50,636 nucleotides of DNA from a virus: the IMG/VR virus record IMGVR_UViG_3300027833_000072, positions 1 through 50,636 of that record; one strand, written 5' to 3'. Made by a program: the position numbers and the translations under genes. Below, piece after piece: positions 34,592-43,675 of this stretch. Position 1 is the stretch's first letter. The number at the start of each line of letters is the position of its first letter. Below the pieces are notes generated by a model, which made no database searches, was not told where the DNA came from, and saw only the letters and a program-made list of their open reading frames with translations.

Positions 34592-35434
34592 TTAACTATG
34601 GAACATGAAGTCTACGCCTTCATCTCCTTTAATTTCTTCTTCTATTGCTTCTAATTCACTGTCACCCATATCTTTAATAGCACTATAATCAAATTCAACA
34701 TTACCAGGTAATGCAAATTTAAAGATGCCTAACTTAGCACCTAATGATTGTTTTATCTTAGCACTAACATATCTAAAGAATATCTCATCGTCGTACAGTG
34801 CACAGTCTGGAATAGTCTCATACAATTCCAATATAACGTCACCTTTAGGCGTATCACCCATAATCTTTAATTCACCAGTATTTCTTTGGTACTGGTAAGA
34901 AATAGGATTTTCTAGAATTTGTCTAGACATATCAGCTAACGAAGCGTTTAATACATAGTATTGTAATTCTTCTGCAGCTTCAGCTGGACCTGATCCATTG
35001 TACATATTTCTAAATAACATTCTTTCTAATGCAAAATCTGCACCGGGTTGGAATCTAAGATCCATTCCAGATCCAACTGAATTCCATCCAGATGTTAAAT
35101 CATATACACCATATACTGAAAATACTCCACCGCCACCATCAGTTGCAGGTGCTGGTAAATTAAGAACCCTATTCTCTACGAAATAAGGTGAATTAAAAGT
35201 CTCAAAAGGAATATGATAATAGTTTTCCCTAACAGAGTCTTCGTACTTCTTATACATCCATTTTTTAGACCTTTTAATTATGTTAATAACTTCTTTTTGT
35301 GGCAGGTTCACAGGTAACATACATGCTCCTGTAATTTCATCTGCGATTTCTTCTAAAAAAGAGTTTAGGCAGTTTGTTCCAAAATCCCTAGGTGTTATTA
35401 AATTACTATTGCTTCCGCTTCTAATTTCACTCAT
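34592..35434 (-). CDS. Putative neck or head-completion structural protein
   Basis: This 280-residue protein has a helical N-terminus (LNSFLEEIADEITGACMLPV), a basic pair of helices (KRSKKWMYKKYEDSVRENYY), a Gly-rich beta hairpin (DGGGGVFSVYGVYD) and a helical C-terminus (FFRYVSAKIKQSLGAKLGIF, then ALPGNVEFDYSAIKDMGDSE). The C-terminal pattern K-x-x-L-x-x-x-L-G-x-F-x-F-x-x-P-G-x-V looks like a neck/portal-adjacent structural protein I have seen in environmental T4-like phages. I cannot match it with certainty to T4 gp13 or gp14. It lies between the amidoligase and gp25 genes. Confidence 0.55.
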   Translation of the reverse strand: MSEIRSGSNSNLITPRDFGTNCLNSFLEEIADEITGACMLPVNLPQKEVINIIKRSKKWMYKKYEDSVRENYYHIPFETFNSPYFVENRVLNLPAPATDGGGGVFSVYGVYDLTSGWNSVGSGMDLRFQPGADFALERMLFRNMYNGSGPAEAAEELQYYVLNASLADMSRQILENPISYQYQRNTGELKIMGDTPKGDVILELYETIPDCALYDDEIFFRYVSAKIKQSLGAKLGIFKFALPGNVEFDYSAIKDMGDSELEAIEEEIKGDEGVDFMFHS

Positions 35435-35437
35435 TTC

Positions 35438-36748
35438 TTAATTTATTTTTTTACTAACTACAACTTCAGTAGTATCTCCTATTCTAGCATCTTTTCCTAA
35501 GAAGCCTTCTCTGTATATACCACCGATAGTTCTACCTTTAAATACACCATCACGGCCAAATATAAAACAATTAGTAGCAGTAGCACTACCATGTACATAA
35601 CATGATTCTACTTTACTGTCTTTTATTTCTGTACTACTGTAAATATTACATCTTTTAAGCATAGATCCTTCTACATTGCAATTATACATTGCAGAGTTTT
35701 CTACATTACCTCTAATTTCACAATCTATAAATTCATATCCATCTAAAATGAATACAGCCGGAAAGACTCCGTCCTTTATTTGAAGTGTACCATAATCAGA
35801 ATCATAATTTATAATTCCTCTTTCCATAGTACCGTTTGCTATTAAATCAATTACCCTATCCTTTATTCTAGGCCATTGAACCTTAACGACTTGCTCGTTG
35901 TCTTGTAAATCAACTAATACGTGAATATTAGGGAAATGTTTGTTTAATTTAGTATGGTCCTTTAGAGACTCTATAAGTGGTTTATTCTTATTAAGAATTC
36001 TTTTAAGTTCTACTCTATTCTGTGGCGTAAATCTAAGATCATTACATGATTTCCACATTTGCATGATAAACCTTTCACATAAATATAGTATCTCGTCTTT
36101 ACGCTTATGATAGTCTTCTCCGCCGATGTATCTAAACTCTAAGTAATTTTTCTGTGCCTTTTCAAAGTTTATGCCATAATATTTAGAATCTGCAAACTTA
36201 AAATTCATCGGTGAAATATGATCCTCATCGAAGTAATAAGCTTCTCTTGCTGGCATAACCCATTTTATACTTTTAGCATATGTTGAACCTTCTCGAGAAG
36301 GGAAGAAATTATAAACTTGTTGCTCATCAAAATCTAAAATAAATTTAAGAATATTCATTTTAGAAACCATTAACGGATCTTCTAAGTAGTCAGTTTGAAA
36401 TGACATATTTAAGTGAATACTAGCACGATCGTTAGTATATCCGTTTTTATCAATCCAATCCAACATTTTAATAATAATTACCCTAGCATTTCTGTAAGGA
36501 ATTGGACCGGTTACCAGTTCTATAAGTCCTTTACCACCTGACATATCAGGTTCCATTTTAAAGACCTTATCGTCTGGTACGAAATCTGAATGTGCTTTTT
36601 CTTCTAGTTGAATTTTTCTATTCAATAAATCAGAAACAGACTTCTGGGTCTCTTGAAGGCTCAAGTTAGAATAGAACTCGAACTCCACGCCTATTTGCGC
36701 GGAGTTCAAGATCTGTTCTTTTGTAGATTTTATATTAAGTTTTTGCAT
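35438..36748 (-). CDS. Amidoligase-like protein with C-terminal beta-helix-like region
   Basis: The N-terminal 250 residues have amidoligase (glutamine-synthetase/GCS-like, COOH-NH2 ligase) signatures: GVEFEFY (20-26), the KMEPDMSGGKG loop (65-74), ELVTGPIPY (77-85) and a histidine in IHLNMSF (111-117), matching the family pattern of GVExE, a DGS-like loop, E-L-V-(S/T)-x-P and an H-containing strand. These enzymes join carboxyl and amine groups using ATP, often to modify peptides. The last 110 residues (about 325-410) are a regular series of short strands with a Cys- or Val-rich core (FIDCEIRGNVENSAMYNCNV, then LKRCNIYSS), like a parallel beta-helix. It has its own GATATATAAT element and lies between S1 and neck-like genes. 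What it ligates is unknown. Confidence 0.66.
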   Translation of the reverse strand: MQKLNIKSTKEQILNSAQIGVEFEFYSNLSLQETQKSVSDLLNRKIQLEEKAHSDFVPDDKVFKMEPDMSGGKGLIELVTGPIPYRNARVIIIKMLDWIDKNGYTNDRASIHLNMSFQTDYLEDPLMVSKMNILKFILDFDEQQVYNFFPSREGSTYAKSIKWVMPAREAYYFDEDHISPMNFKFADSKYYGINFEKAQKNYLEFRYIGGEDYHKRKDEILYLCERFIMQMWKSCNDLRFTPQNRVELKRILNKNKPLIESLKDHTKLNKHFPNIHVLVDLQDNEQVVKVQWPRIKDRVIDLIANGTMERGIINYDSDYGTLQIKDGVFPAVFILDGYEFIDCEIRGNVENSAMYNCNVEGSMLKRCNIYSSTEIKDSKVESCYVHGSATATNCFIFGRDGVFKGRTIGGIYREGFLGKDARIGDTTEVVVSKKIN

Positions 36749-36771
36749 CTAGAGTATGATATTACCGTTTG

Positions 36772-36781
36772 ATTATATATC
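36772..36781 (-). promoter_or_regulatory. Late-promoter-like element before the amidoligase-like gene
   Basis: The minus strand reads GATATATAAT 23 bases before the ATG at 36748, in the 49-base gap following the S1-like gene. It is identical to the copy 1.3 kb upstream before that gene. Confidence 0.52.
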
Positions 36782-36797
36782 ACACTCCCGTTTAAAC

Positions 36798-38096
36798 TTA
36801 TTGTGGTAGTTTAAGAAATACTTTCATTGAGTCGACATCGATCCTTGTAATTTGTACAGTGATCTCATCTCCTGGTTTAAATACTGACATCGTATCTTCA
36901 CCTATTTCGCTTATATGTAGCAATCCTGTTATTCCATCTTCTATTGTAATAAATAAACCGTAGTCCTTTTTAGTTTTAACTTTAGCAATAACATTTGAAG
37001 GAATTTGGTATCTAGATTGAATATCTACCCATGGATTCGTTTCTACATTTGCTTTTTGTGTCAGCGTTATCTTCTTCTCGCTTACTATATCTTTAACTTT
37101 AAATGCAATAGCATCTCCAGGTTTAATTTCTCTAGCCTTAAACTTAACTAATGTTTCTTCGTCTAAATCATTATTGTGAATCATTCCAGTTAAACACATA
37201 TTAAACTCAACAAATACACCATATTTAGCAGTACCAGTAACATGTCCTGTTTGTTCGTTACCAATAGTTTCTTTTAATTCTTCTATTTTACTAGGAATTA
37301 ATGCTTGTAAATATTTTCTATGAGAAACAACTAACGTACCTCTGTCTGGTGAGAAACTTACAGGAACAACATACAATTCGGTTCCTATAATAGAACTAAA
37401 GTCATGTAGTTTATTAATACCAGCTAATGATCCAGGCATAAAGCAATCAATTCCTTGAACGCTTACTATGTAACCTCCATTCTCAATCATGTTTACAACT
37501 GTACCTACCCAAGCAGTGTCACCTTTTTCAACACCATCTCTAAGATCCATGAACGTTCTTTGTTTAACACCACCGCTGATGCTTCCAACAACATGTGATC
37601 CTGGTTGATATGTTGTAATTAACACTGAAGTAGTTTCACCTGGCTTCAGGGCTTGAACCGATTCAGGTTCTTTTTCAAACTTAATATAAACCGATTCCCT
37701 GTAACCGATGTCGACTGTGATCCAGTCTGAGCTCACAGCAAATACAGTACCATCATAGATTGCACCTTCATGTAATTCAGGTAACATGTTAGCGCTAGAC
37801 TCGTACTTCTCCATTTTATCATATAGCTCTTGCGCATATAATTCTCTAGAGTAAACTTTGTCTCCGTTCCTGGTTTTAATATGTTTGTTTGGTTTTCTGA
37901 GTCTAGTTACACAAGTAGCTTCGTATTCATCCCACATGAATTCTCCTTCTGCATTATACCAATGGTCTTTGGTATCTTCTAATTCCTCTGTCTTAGTTGT
38001 TGATTCTACTACTGCTTCAGTATTCGATTGTACTGTCTTTACTGCTAGATCAACCGTAGTTTCGCCGATTCTAGCTCTTTTTGATTTATTTGTCAT
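36798..38096 (-). CDS. Ribosomal protein S1 homologue with four S1 repeats
   Basis: This 432-residue protein has four S1 RNA-binding repeats, at about 108-176, 190-262, 282-348 and 364-430. The third (GHVTGTAKYGVFVEFNMCLT, then GMIHNNDL) and the fourth (IAKVKTKKDYGLFITIEDGI, then GLLHISEI) are canonical. Bacterial S1 recruits mRNA to the 30S subunit, usually with six repeats. The N-terminal 107 residues are charged and unique, with no ribosome-binding repeat evident. Other phages carry ribosomal-protein genes, S1 among them, and Flavobacteria do not use Shine-Dalgarno pairing, so a phage S1 could favour phage mRNAs on host ribosomes. It stands in the tail-gene block with its own GATATATAAT element. 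An RNA-binding regulator rather than a true ribosomal protein is possible. Confidence 0.85.
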   Translation of the reverse strand: MTNKSKRARIGETTVDLAVKTVQSNTEAVVESTTKTEELEDTKDHWYNAEGEFMWDEYEATCVTRLRKPNKHIKTRNGDKVYSRELYAQELYDKMEKYESSANMLPELHEGAIYDGTVFAVSSDWITVDIGYRESVYIKFEKEPESVQALKPGETTSVLITTYQPGSHVVGSISGGVKQRTFMDLRDGVEKGDTAWVGTVVNMIENGGYIVSVQGIDCFMPGSLAGINKLHDFSSIIGTELYVVPVSFSPDRGTLVVSHRKYLQALIPSKIEELKETIGNEQTGHVTGTAKYGVFVEFNMCLTGMIHNNDLDEETLVKFKAREIKPGDAIAFKVKDIVSEKKITLTQKANVETNPWVDIQSRYQIPSNVIAKVKTKKDYGLFITIEDGITGLLHISEIGEDTMSVFKPGDEITVQITRIDVDSMKVFLKLPQ

Positions 38097-38120
38097 TTTT
38101 TTATATTAAGAGTGTAACAT

Positions 38121-38130
38121 ATTATATATC
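38121..38130 (-). promoter_or_regulatory. Late-promoter-like element before the S1-like gene
   Basis: The minus strand reads GATATATAAT 24 bases before the ATG at 38096, in the 44-base gap after the 637-residue gene. It and the element before the amidoligase gene have almost the same spacing to their start codons. Confidence 0.52.
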
Positions 38131-38140
38131 CTTCCATTTT

Positions 38141-40054
38141 TTAGAACACGACAGGTACAAAACCTACCATCGGGACAGGTCCAGCAGGTGTCGGAATTCC
38201 ACCTAAATAAAGTAATTTGAATTCTAGTAAGTGCATAGCATACGTCGCGGCTAATGCCGTGGCAACTACAGTTGCTGGTGGTTTTGTTGGTGGAATCATA
38301 AATGATTTACCAGAGTTCCAAGCTCTTCTCAAGTTATTAGCTAATCTCGTTTTACCACCGTAATAAATTGGCACATAAATACCAGTAAGTGGTGGGGGAA
38401 TTAATGCAGGTGGCATAGATGTCGTTGGTGTAAATGGTTTTACAATACACGCATACCAATATGCAATAGTAATGGCTGCCATTTCTTCATATGGATCTCC
38501 ACCTGGCCAAGTATATGCAATTTCTGCACCATCTTCTAGCTCATCACATTCTTCTGCTGCTTCTTTTGATTTCTTAGCTTGATCATATTGAAATTTAAAA
38601 ACAGTTCCGCCATCTTTAGGATTTAATGCTAAAAATTGAGTTAACGCAGCTTTAGCATCGGCAGAGTTTGGACTAATACTTGTAATACCGGCTGGTATTT
38701 TAGTCCAGTGTCTTTCATATTCATTCTTCACATATTGATTTTCAACATATTGATCTGATTTGTCATACCATAAAATACGACCTGAATCGCTTAAAATAAT
38801 ATTAGCAGCTTCACCTTCGCCTAAATTATTATTGTCGTTATTGACATTTAAACTTTGAATGTTATCTATTGTATCATTATCATATGAAAAGAAAGCAACC
38901 ACATGATCTGTTAATATTCTAGGTCTTTTACTTTCGTATTGTGGCAAATCTCTTTCTCTATCAAAAGAAGTTTGACATTTATATTGATTCAATGGACAAA
39001 GTACATCTTCACTAAGATCTGGTTTAGGCATTGGAGTTGGAGCCATTCTACCTTTAGATACTCTTTTATATAAATCATTTTCAATGTACATGTATGCATC
39101 TTTATTTCCAGATGCAGCAATTGTAACAGTGTATACTGGAAATGCAATGTCTATTGCTTCTTTAAATAATCTGGAAACTCCATCTACTATTGTTTTCCAA
39201 TTATTATAGCCTGCATTTTCAAATCCAACCCTAGTTTTAGTAGAGACATTAACGTATGGAAATCTACTCTTCCACTGTGAGCTAGCATAATAATAATCAT
39301 TAGTGTTGAAATTTTCATATTTATCTTTCCCTAAACTAGTGGCCCATCTAATATAATTAAACCTTCTATTAACCGTACTGCTCCAAGTTCCTGTAGTACT
39401 GAGCGAATCGAATTGTTGTAATAGTCTATTAGTAAACAAATCAATAATATCACTTGTAGATTCTTTACCATCTAAACAATGAAACTGAAAAAACTTAAAC
39501 TTATGTAAATCATAAAAGTCATCGTCTTTAGCTTCCTTAATAAATTTGTCAAATTTCTTTTGAATTTTCTTTTCTTCTTCTATTGGGTCTGGAGGTACTA
39601 TTGGTTCGGGACAAAGATCAGCATAATCAGGGTGAGACTCTTTTCCCATTTCAGTTATGTTACCATCTTCGTCCTTTTGATCCATCAATGGTATATCACC
39701 TTCTCTTAATAATCTTTCAAATACTAAACCATAACCTTCAGTTAATGCTAATTCTGCCCCAGGATTATTAGTATGCGTTGCTCCAACTGGAGTCATTGCT
39801 TTACCTTTAACTGCATCTAAATAATCTTGTGCAATAGCTTTACCAAAATCATATCTACCGCTTAGTGGATTTGGATCAACAGCATTTATATATGGTCCTG
39901 GACCTTTAATAAATGCAGCGTTTAAACTATTTCCTACTTCAGTAGAAAACTCGGGCATATCATACGATAATCCAGCTCCACCTGGTTTTGTAAACTGGTG
40001 GCTTGAAATTGTATTAGCCGCTGCGCTGATAAATGATGGCCAAATTACGGGCAT
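38141..40054 (-). CDS. 637-residue protein next to the spike gene (unrecognised, tail-tip candidate)
   Basis: The gene starts 2 bases after the gp5-like gene stop, so the two are probably co-translated. Both ends are hydrophobic and Pro/Ala/Gly-rich: MPVIWPSFISAAANTISSHQ at the N-terminus and PPATVVATALAATYAMHLLE then a PVPMVGFVPVVF C-terminus. The middle (about 145-330) is charged, helical, and rich in Tyr and Trp (LGKDKYENFNTNDYYYASSQ). Four Cys lie in a central acidic stretch. No lysozyme, protease or amidase motif is recognisable. Because the spike base lacks its lysozyme domain, this neighbour is a candidate for a membrane- or cell-wall-acting tip component, but nothing in the sequence proves it. 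Confidence 0.72.
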   Translation of the reverse strand: MPVIWPSFISAAANTISSHQFTKPGGAGLSYDMPEFSTEVGNSLNAAFIKGPGPYINAVDPNPLSGRYDFGKAIAQDYLDAVKGKAMTPVGATHTNNPGAELALTEGYGLVFERLLREGDIPLMDQKDEDGNITEMGKESHPDYADLCPEPIVPPDPIEEEKKIQKKFDKFIKEAKDDDFYDLHKFKFFQFHCLDGKESTSDIIDLFTNRLLQQFDSLSTTGTWSSTVNRRFNYIRWATSLGKDKYENFNTNDYYYASSQWKSRFPYVNVSTKTRVGFENAGYNNWKTIVDGVSRLFKEAIDIAFPVYTVTIAASGNKDAYMYIENDLYKRVSKGRMAPTPMPKPDLSEDVLCPLNQYKCQTSFDRERDLPQYESKRPRILTDHVVAFFSYDNDTIDNIQSLNVNNDNNNLGEGEAANIILSDSGRILWYDKSDQYVENQYVKNEYERHWTKIPAGITSISPNSADAKAALTQFLALNPKDGGTVFKFQYDQAKKSKEAAEECDELEDGAEIAYTWPGGDPYEEMAAITIAYWYACIVKPFTPTTSMPPALIPPPLTGIYVPIYYGGKTRLANNLRRAWNSGKSFMIPPTKPPATVVATALAATYAMHLLEFKLLYLGGIPTPAGPVPMVGFVPVVF

Positions 40055-40056
40055 AA

Positions 40057-40773
40057 TTATTTACCTTTTTGTTGATAGTTAATATGAGTACTTGATAATT
40101 GACCAACAACAACTGGTGTCGGTGGCATTGGAGGACCGGATGGTCCAACTCCAGTTGGATGAATATGTGCATTATAATCGTCTAACCACATTTGTAACCA
40201 ATCTTGTAGAGATTGACCTCTTACTGCTGGCTCTGTCTCATCTGCTCCAGGTTCACCTTCATTTGAAACAAATATATCACCACAGTCTAAGAACATCTTC
40301 GCATCCGTGCTTATCTTAATGAATCCCTCTTCGTCTATTTGTATCATTGGTCTTTCTTTTGCACCACTACCTCGAGTGATAACTAAACCATCTTCAGGAG
40401 AATGATAGATTCTTACATTACGTTCAGCATCATACACTAAACTAATAACATCATGTGGAGCATCTGATGCCTCTAAAACGTCTGCCTTTAAGTCTGGGTT
40501 TTGATCTATTTGAAACCAATATTCTGGGTGGTAAATGTTCCCGTTATCGAATCTAACAGCAACTATATCTCCAACTCTAGGTACTGAATGTGCACCTACT
40601 TGGTCTCTATTCATAGGAGTTGCCCATGGAATAGCTTCATCCGTTAATGAATCAAATTTACCATAAACTTTTACTCTACATCTTCCTTGTAATAATGGAT
40701 CTTCGTTGACAATTACTTCACCAAGCCAGTGAGTTTCTCTAATATTGTCTTTATATAATTCTTTATCATTCAT
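40057..40773 (-). CDS. 5: Baseplate spike base with gp5-type OB domain (no lysozyme domain)
   Basis: This 238-residue protein has the gp5 N-terminal OB-fold pattern: THWLGEVIVNEDPLLQGRCR followed by VKVYGKFD, then AIPWATPMN, VPRVGDIVAVRFDNGNIYHP and EYWFQ. T4 gp5 (575 residues) has OB, lysozyme and beta-helix domains; here the OB part is followed by a short beta segment (SLVYDAERNVRIYHSPEDGL, KMFLDCGDIFVSNEG) and a His/Pro-rich C-terminus (NAHIHPTGVGPSGPPMPPTP). No lysozyme catalytic region is present. It forms the central spike base in the hub with a gp27-like partner. It overlaps the start of the 455-residue upstream gene's stop by 8 bases. Confidence 0.84.
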   Translation of the reverse strand: MNDKELYKDNIRETHWLGEVIVNEDPLLQGRCRVKVYGKFDSLTDEAIPWATPMNRDQVGAHSVPRVGDIVAVRFDNGNIYHPEYWFQIDQNPDLKADVLEASDAPHDVISLVYDAERNVRIYHSPEDGLVITRGSGAKERPMIQIDEEGFIKISTDAKMFLDCGDIFVSNEGEPGADETEPAVRGQSLQDWLQMWLDDYNAHIHPTGVGPSGPPMPPTPVVVGQLSSTHINYQQKGK

Positions 40774-42133
40774 GAACGTTATCGTTTAAGTTACCGTCTG
40801 GTGATGAATCTACGCCTGTGTTTGGACCACCATAAACATTATCATTAATAGGATTAGTTTTCTCTGCAGGAATTGGATCGTAAACTTTTTGGTTTATATT
40901 ACCGTCTGGTGTTGAATCTAACGCAAAGTTATCAGTAGGATGTATATTACCAGGTTGAATACCTCCAGGCGCACCGCTGCTATTGTTATTAGTAAATAAT
41001 TGTCCAGCTAAATTAGCTATGGCATTTACACTTCCAGAAGAAATCGCATCTTGTATATTACTTAATGTGTTTGCACCGTGCACGTTTCCTAATAATAGAC
41101 TAGCTGTTAAATTATCAATTGCTTGATCCGCTAAACTTGCTAAAGGACCACTCAGTCCTGTTCTACTATGACCATACACATTTGCTAATCCATTAGGTTC
41201 TTGAGAAAATGCACCTTTAAAACTGTCTACTTTAGCCATTACGCCATCTTTAATAGATTTAAGCTTATCGGCAGCCGCATCTTTAACTGACTGTAGAGGA
41301 TCAAATGGTCCAAAATCATATGGGTTAGGATTTCCAACAACACCTAAGCCTTCAGTTGCCTCAACGTTATGAGGATATTTTGCACCTAACTGAGAAACTT
41401 GCTGCCATTTAATTGCTATTTTAGGTTTTCTTGCTTCAGGGTTTTTAGTAATATCTGCATATACGGTAGATATAGAATCAATATCGAATTCACAAAAATC
41501 AAATTGCAATTTAATAAATGGCTTTGCCACTAAATTTAATTGCTGATGTAATGTTTTAGGCTCTTGTTGTTCAGGATGTGCCGGTCCGCTTGGCTTATAA
41601 GAACTGTTTAAATCTCTGGCATGAGTATCTTGTTGGAATTGTCTAATTTCAGTAATGTATATTCCCATTCTAAAATGCCTTAGATTAAATGGAATTATTT
41701 CAATCCATCTATTAAAATCAAATACAGATTTTTTATATAAATCCATCAAAGATATTGCTGTTAAATCAACATTTTCTTCTAAGCATTCTATTTCTAATTT
41801 AGGATCTTTTGCACCCCAATATGGTTCTGCTAATTTTTCATATATTTGTGATTGCTCTAGGCCAGAAATAGTTTGCCAAAACCATGGCATCTCTGTGTTA
41901 ATTTTCATCAACAACTTTTTAAAAGCATTTAAGTTATCTGCTAAACCCTTACCGTATTCTCCGCCTACTGTTTCTAATAAATATTTTTCAGCAGCACCAT
42001 TAAATAAAGGTGAACCAGCATCTTGCCAGAAAAACATGATTAACCAACTCAAATAAGTTGGATCCTCATTGATCGTTCTGAGTCTAGTTCCCTTTCTGAA
42101 CTCATTGCTATGTTTAAATAAATCTTGCTGCAT
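40766..42133 (-). CDS. 455-residue baseplate/tube-related protein
   Basis: It starts MQQDLFKHSNEFRKGTRLRT, with WLIMFFWQDAGSPLFNGAAE near residue 30, suggesting a structural hub segment. Residues about 150-260 look tube-like (FNLRHFRMGIYITEIRQF, then KLQFDFCEFDIDSISTVYAD and KPKIAIKWQQVSQLGAKYP). The C-terminus (about 280-455) is helical with a Gly/Asn/Pro-rich end containing repeated DSSPDGNLNDN-like turns (NIHPTDNFALDSTPDGNI, GPNTGVDSSPDGNLND). It lies between gp27-like and gp5-like genes and overlaps the latter by 8 bases. A gp48/gp54-like tube-initiation role is a plausible guess; the sequence does not show it clearly. Confidence 0.68.
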   Translation of the reverse strand: MQQDLFKHSNEFRKGTRLRTINEDPTYLSWLIMFFWQDAGSPLFNGAAEKYLLETVGGEYGKGLADNLNAFKKLLMKINTEMPWFWQTISGLEQSQIYEKLAEPYWGAKDPKLEIECLEENVDLTAISLMDLYKKSVFDFNRWIEIIPFNLRHFRMGIYITEIRQFQQDTHARDLNSSYKPSGPAHPEQQEPKTLHQQLNLVAKPFIKLQFDFCEFDIDSISTVYADITKNPEARKPKIAIKWQQVSQLGAKYPHNVEATEGLGVVGNPNPYDFGPFDPLQSVKDAAADKLKSIKDGVMAKVDSFKGAFSQEPNGLANVYGHSRTGLSGPLASLADQAIDNLTASLLLGNVHGANTLSNIQDAISSGSVNAIANLAGQLFTNNNSSGAPGGIQPGNIHPTDNFALDSTPDGNINQKVYDPIPAEKTNPINDNVYGGPNTGVDSSPDGNLNDNVHE

Positions 42134-42151
42134 ATCCTATATATTCGATTT

Positions 42152-43657
42152 CTATTCCTTTAAATCTGCTACCTTAGTTGGCCACTCCCTTCTAATTAGA
42201 GTAACTTCTTGAGATAAACCAGTTTCAATGTCATAGTTTATGTTTATGTTTTCTATTATATAGAATCCTGTTAAAAACCTATCTACTACTTGTGAATTAG
42301 ATTCTTCATCGACTCCAGATCTTTCACCACTATCAGGTACTATTGCCTGTTCAGTAAAACCTGCTTCGTCTTGTTTAGCTTGTGCTTCTTCGGCTGCTTT
42401 AATTTTTACACCATCATAGTGATACATTAACAATGGAATCTTTTGAAACTTATATATTGCAGGATTAAAACTACTTAAAGTAACTTTCACCTTCATTTTC
42501 TGAGTTTCCATTTCATTTTGTTTTTGGAACAACTTAGAGTAAATAGCATTTTTATGTGTATTACCTAAACCGTCGTCACCTGCATTTTGTCTACCCATGT
42601 ATTTGAACTTAACGTTTTGTTGATAACGTTCTTCTGTTCTTTTACCTTTAAGTGGTTCTTCAATGTCTCTAAGATTTGTTGAAGATAATGGTTCTATATC
42701 AAATTGTTGCAATCTATCAGAATCACTATTATTATCATAGATCATTACATTTCTTTTGTTACCGGCTTTTAAACTTATTTTACTAGAATTATTGATAAGC
42801 TCAACTTTATCGGCATAATTATTCATACCTTGTACCTCACGATTATTAGTAAGCATTAATGGCATTTCAATATCGTCAGGGTCTTCACCATCTCCATTAC
42901 CTTCTTCACCCATAGATTGTGCAGATGAAGCCAAAGCCACTTGTAAATCATTTATATCTGGGTTAGAAGAATTAAAAATCTTATTTACTTCAATATAATT
43001 CAAATAATAATATTGATCTATGTAAAATTTTGTAAAAGATTCCTCATCAATATAAGCGTCCTTTGCAATTGATTTAATAAACTCTAAATAAGTTTCATAT
43101 GCTTGTATTCTGGATTGACTATCATCGGTTGCGTCAATATTCGTTGCAAGTCCAATTTCAAGTTCTCGAGCTACTAATTCAAGATGATCTAAAGAACCTG
43201 CAGCATCTAGAGTTTGACAATTTTCTGCAAATAGTTTAGGTATTTTAGCAATTCCTGACATATTGATCGTTGCTGGCTCGCCATCAACTTCTCTTTCATT
43301 TGTTATCTCTGTAATATCAAAGTCCATATGAATAGACTTAAACGTTTCTTGATTTTTAGAATTTATTAATAAAACAAATGTATCACCGTCTCTTGGATAG
43401 TGATCAACATCAAATGCTTGTTTATTATCAACAACACTAATATTACATTTAGGTACTATACCTGATAAATCTAAATCTACGCTTTGTATATTGTCTCTAC
43501 CAAAAACGTATTTGTTTACAGATATAAACGGCTCAAGATTACCGGTTTGCTTAGTTTGCTTATCACCTCCATTCTCTTCACCAGCAGCATACATTTCTAT
43601 TTCTGACGGCATTAATGCTGGTTCTACTACTGCTAAAATATTATGTTCTAAATCCAT
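42152..43657 (-). CDS. Baseplate hub protein, gp27/late-control-D-like
   Basis: This 501-residue protein fits the gp27 / late-control-gene-D family outline: an N-terminal tube-like half with SVNKYVFGRDNIQSVDLDLS and KSIHMDFDITEITNEREVDG, then a helical insertion with AYETYLEFIKSIAKDAYIDE and FYIDQYYYLNYIEVN, the typical bridging helix region, and a C-terminal beta half with KMKVKVTLSSFNPAIYKFQK and GFYIIENININYDIETGLSQ, then EVTLIRREW. Such proteins form the trimeric torus that carries the gp5 spike. The gene lies two genes upstream of the gp5-like spike gene, supporting the role. The family match is by pattern. Confidence 0.68.
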   Translation of the reverse strand: MDLEHNILAVVEPALMPSEIEMYAAGEENGGDKQTKQTGNLEPFISVNKYVFGRDNIQSVDLDLSGIVPKCNISVVDNKQAFDVDHYPRDGDTFVLLINSKNQETFKSIHMDFDITEITNEREVDGEPATINMSGIAKIPKLFAENCQTLDAAGSLDHLELVARELEIGLATNIDATDDSQSRIQAYETYLEFIKSIAKDAYIDEESFTKFYIDQYYYLNYIEVNKIFNSSNPDINDLQVALASSAQSMGEEGNGDGEDPDDIEMPLMLTNNREVQGMNNYADKVELINNSSKISLKAGNKRNVMIYDNNSDSDRLQQFDIEPLSSTNLRDIEEPLKGKRTEERYQQNVKFKYMGRQNAGDDGLGNTHKNAIYSKLFQKQNEMETQKMKVKVTLSSFNPAIYKFQKIPLLMYHYDGVKIKAAEEAQAKQDEAGFTEQAIVPDSGERSGVDEESNSQVVDRFLTGFYIIENININYDIETGLSQEVTLIRREWPTKVADLKE

Positions 43658-43675
43658 CTATTAATTGTAATTAAC

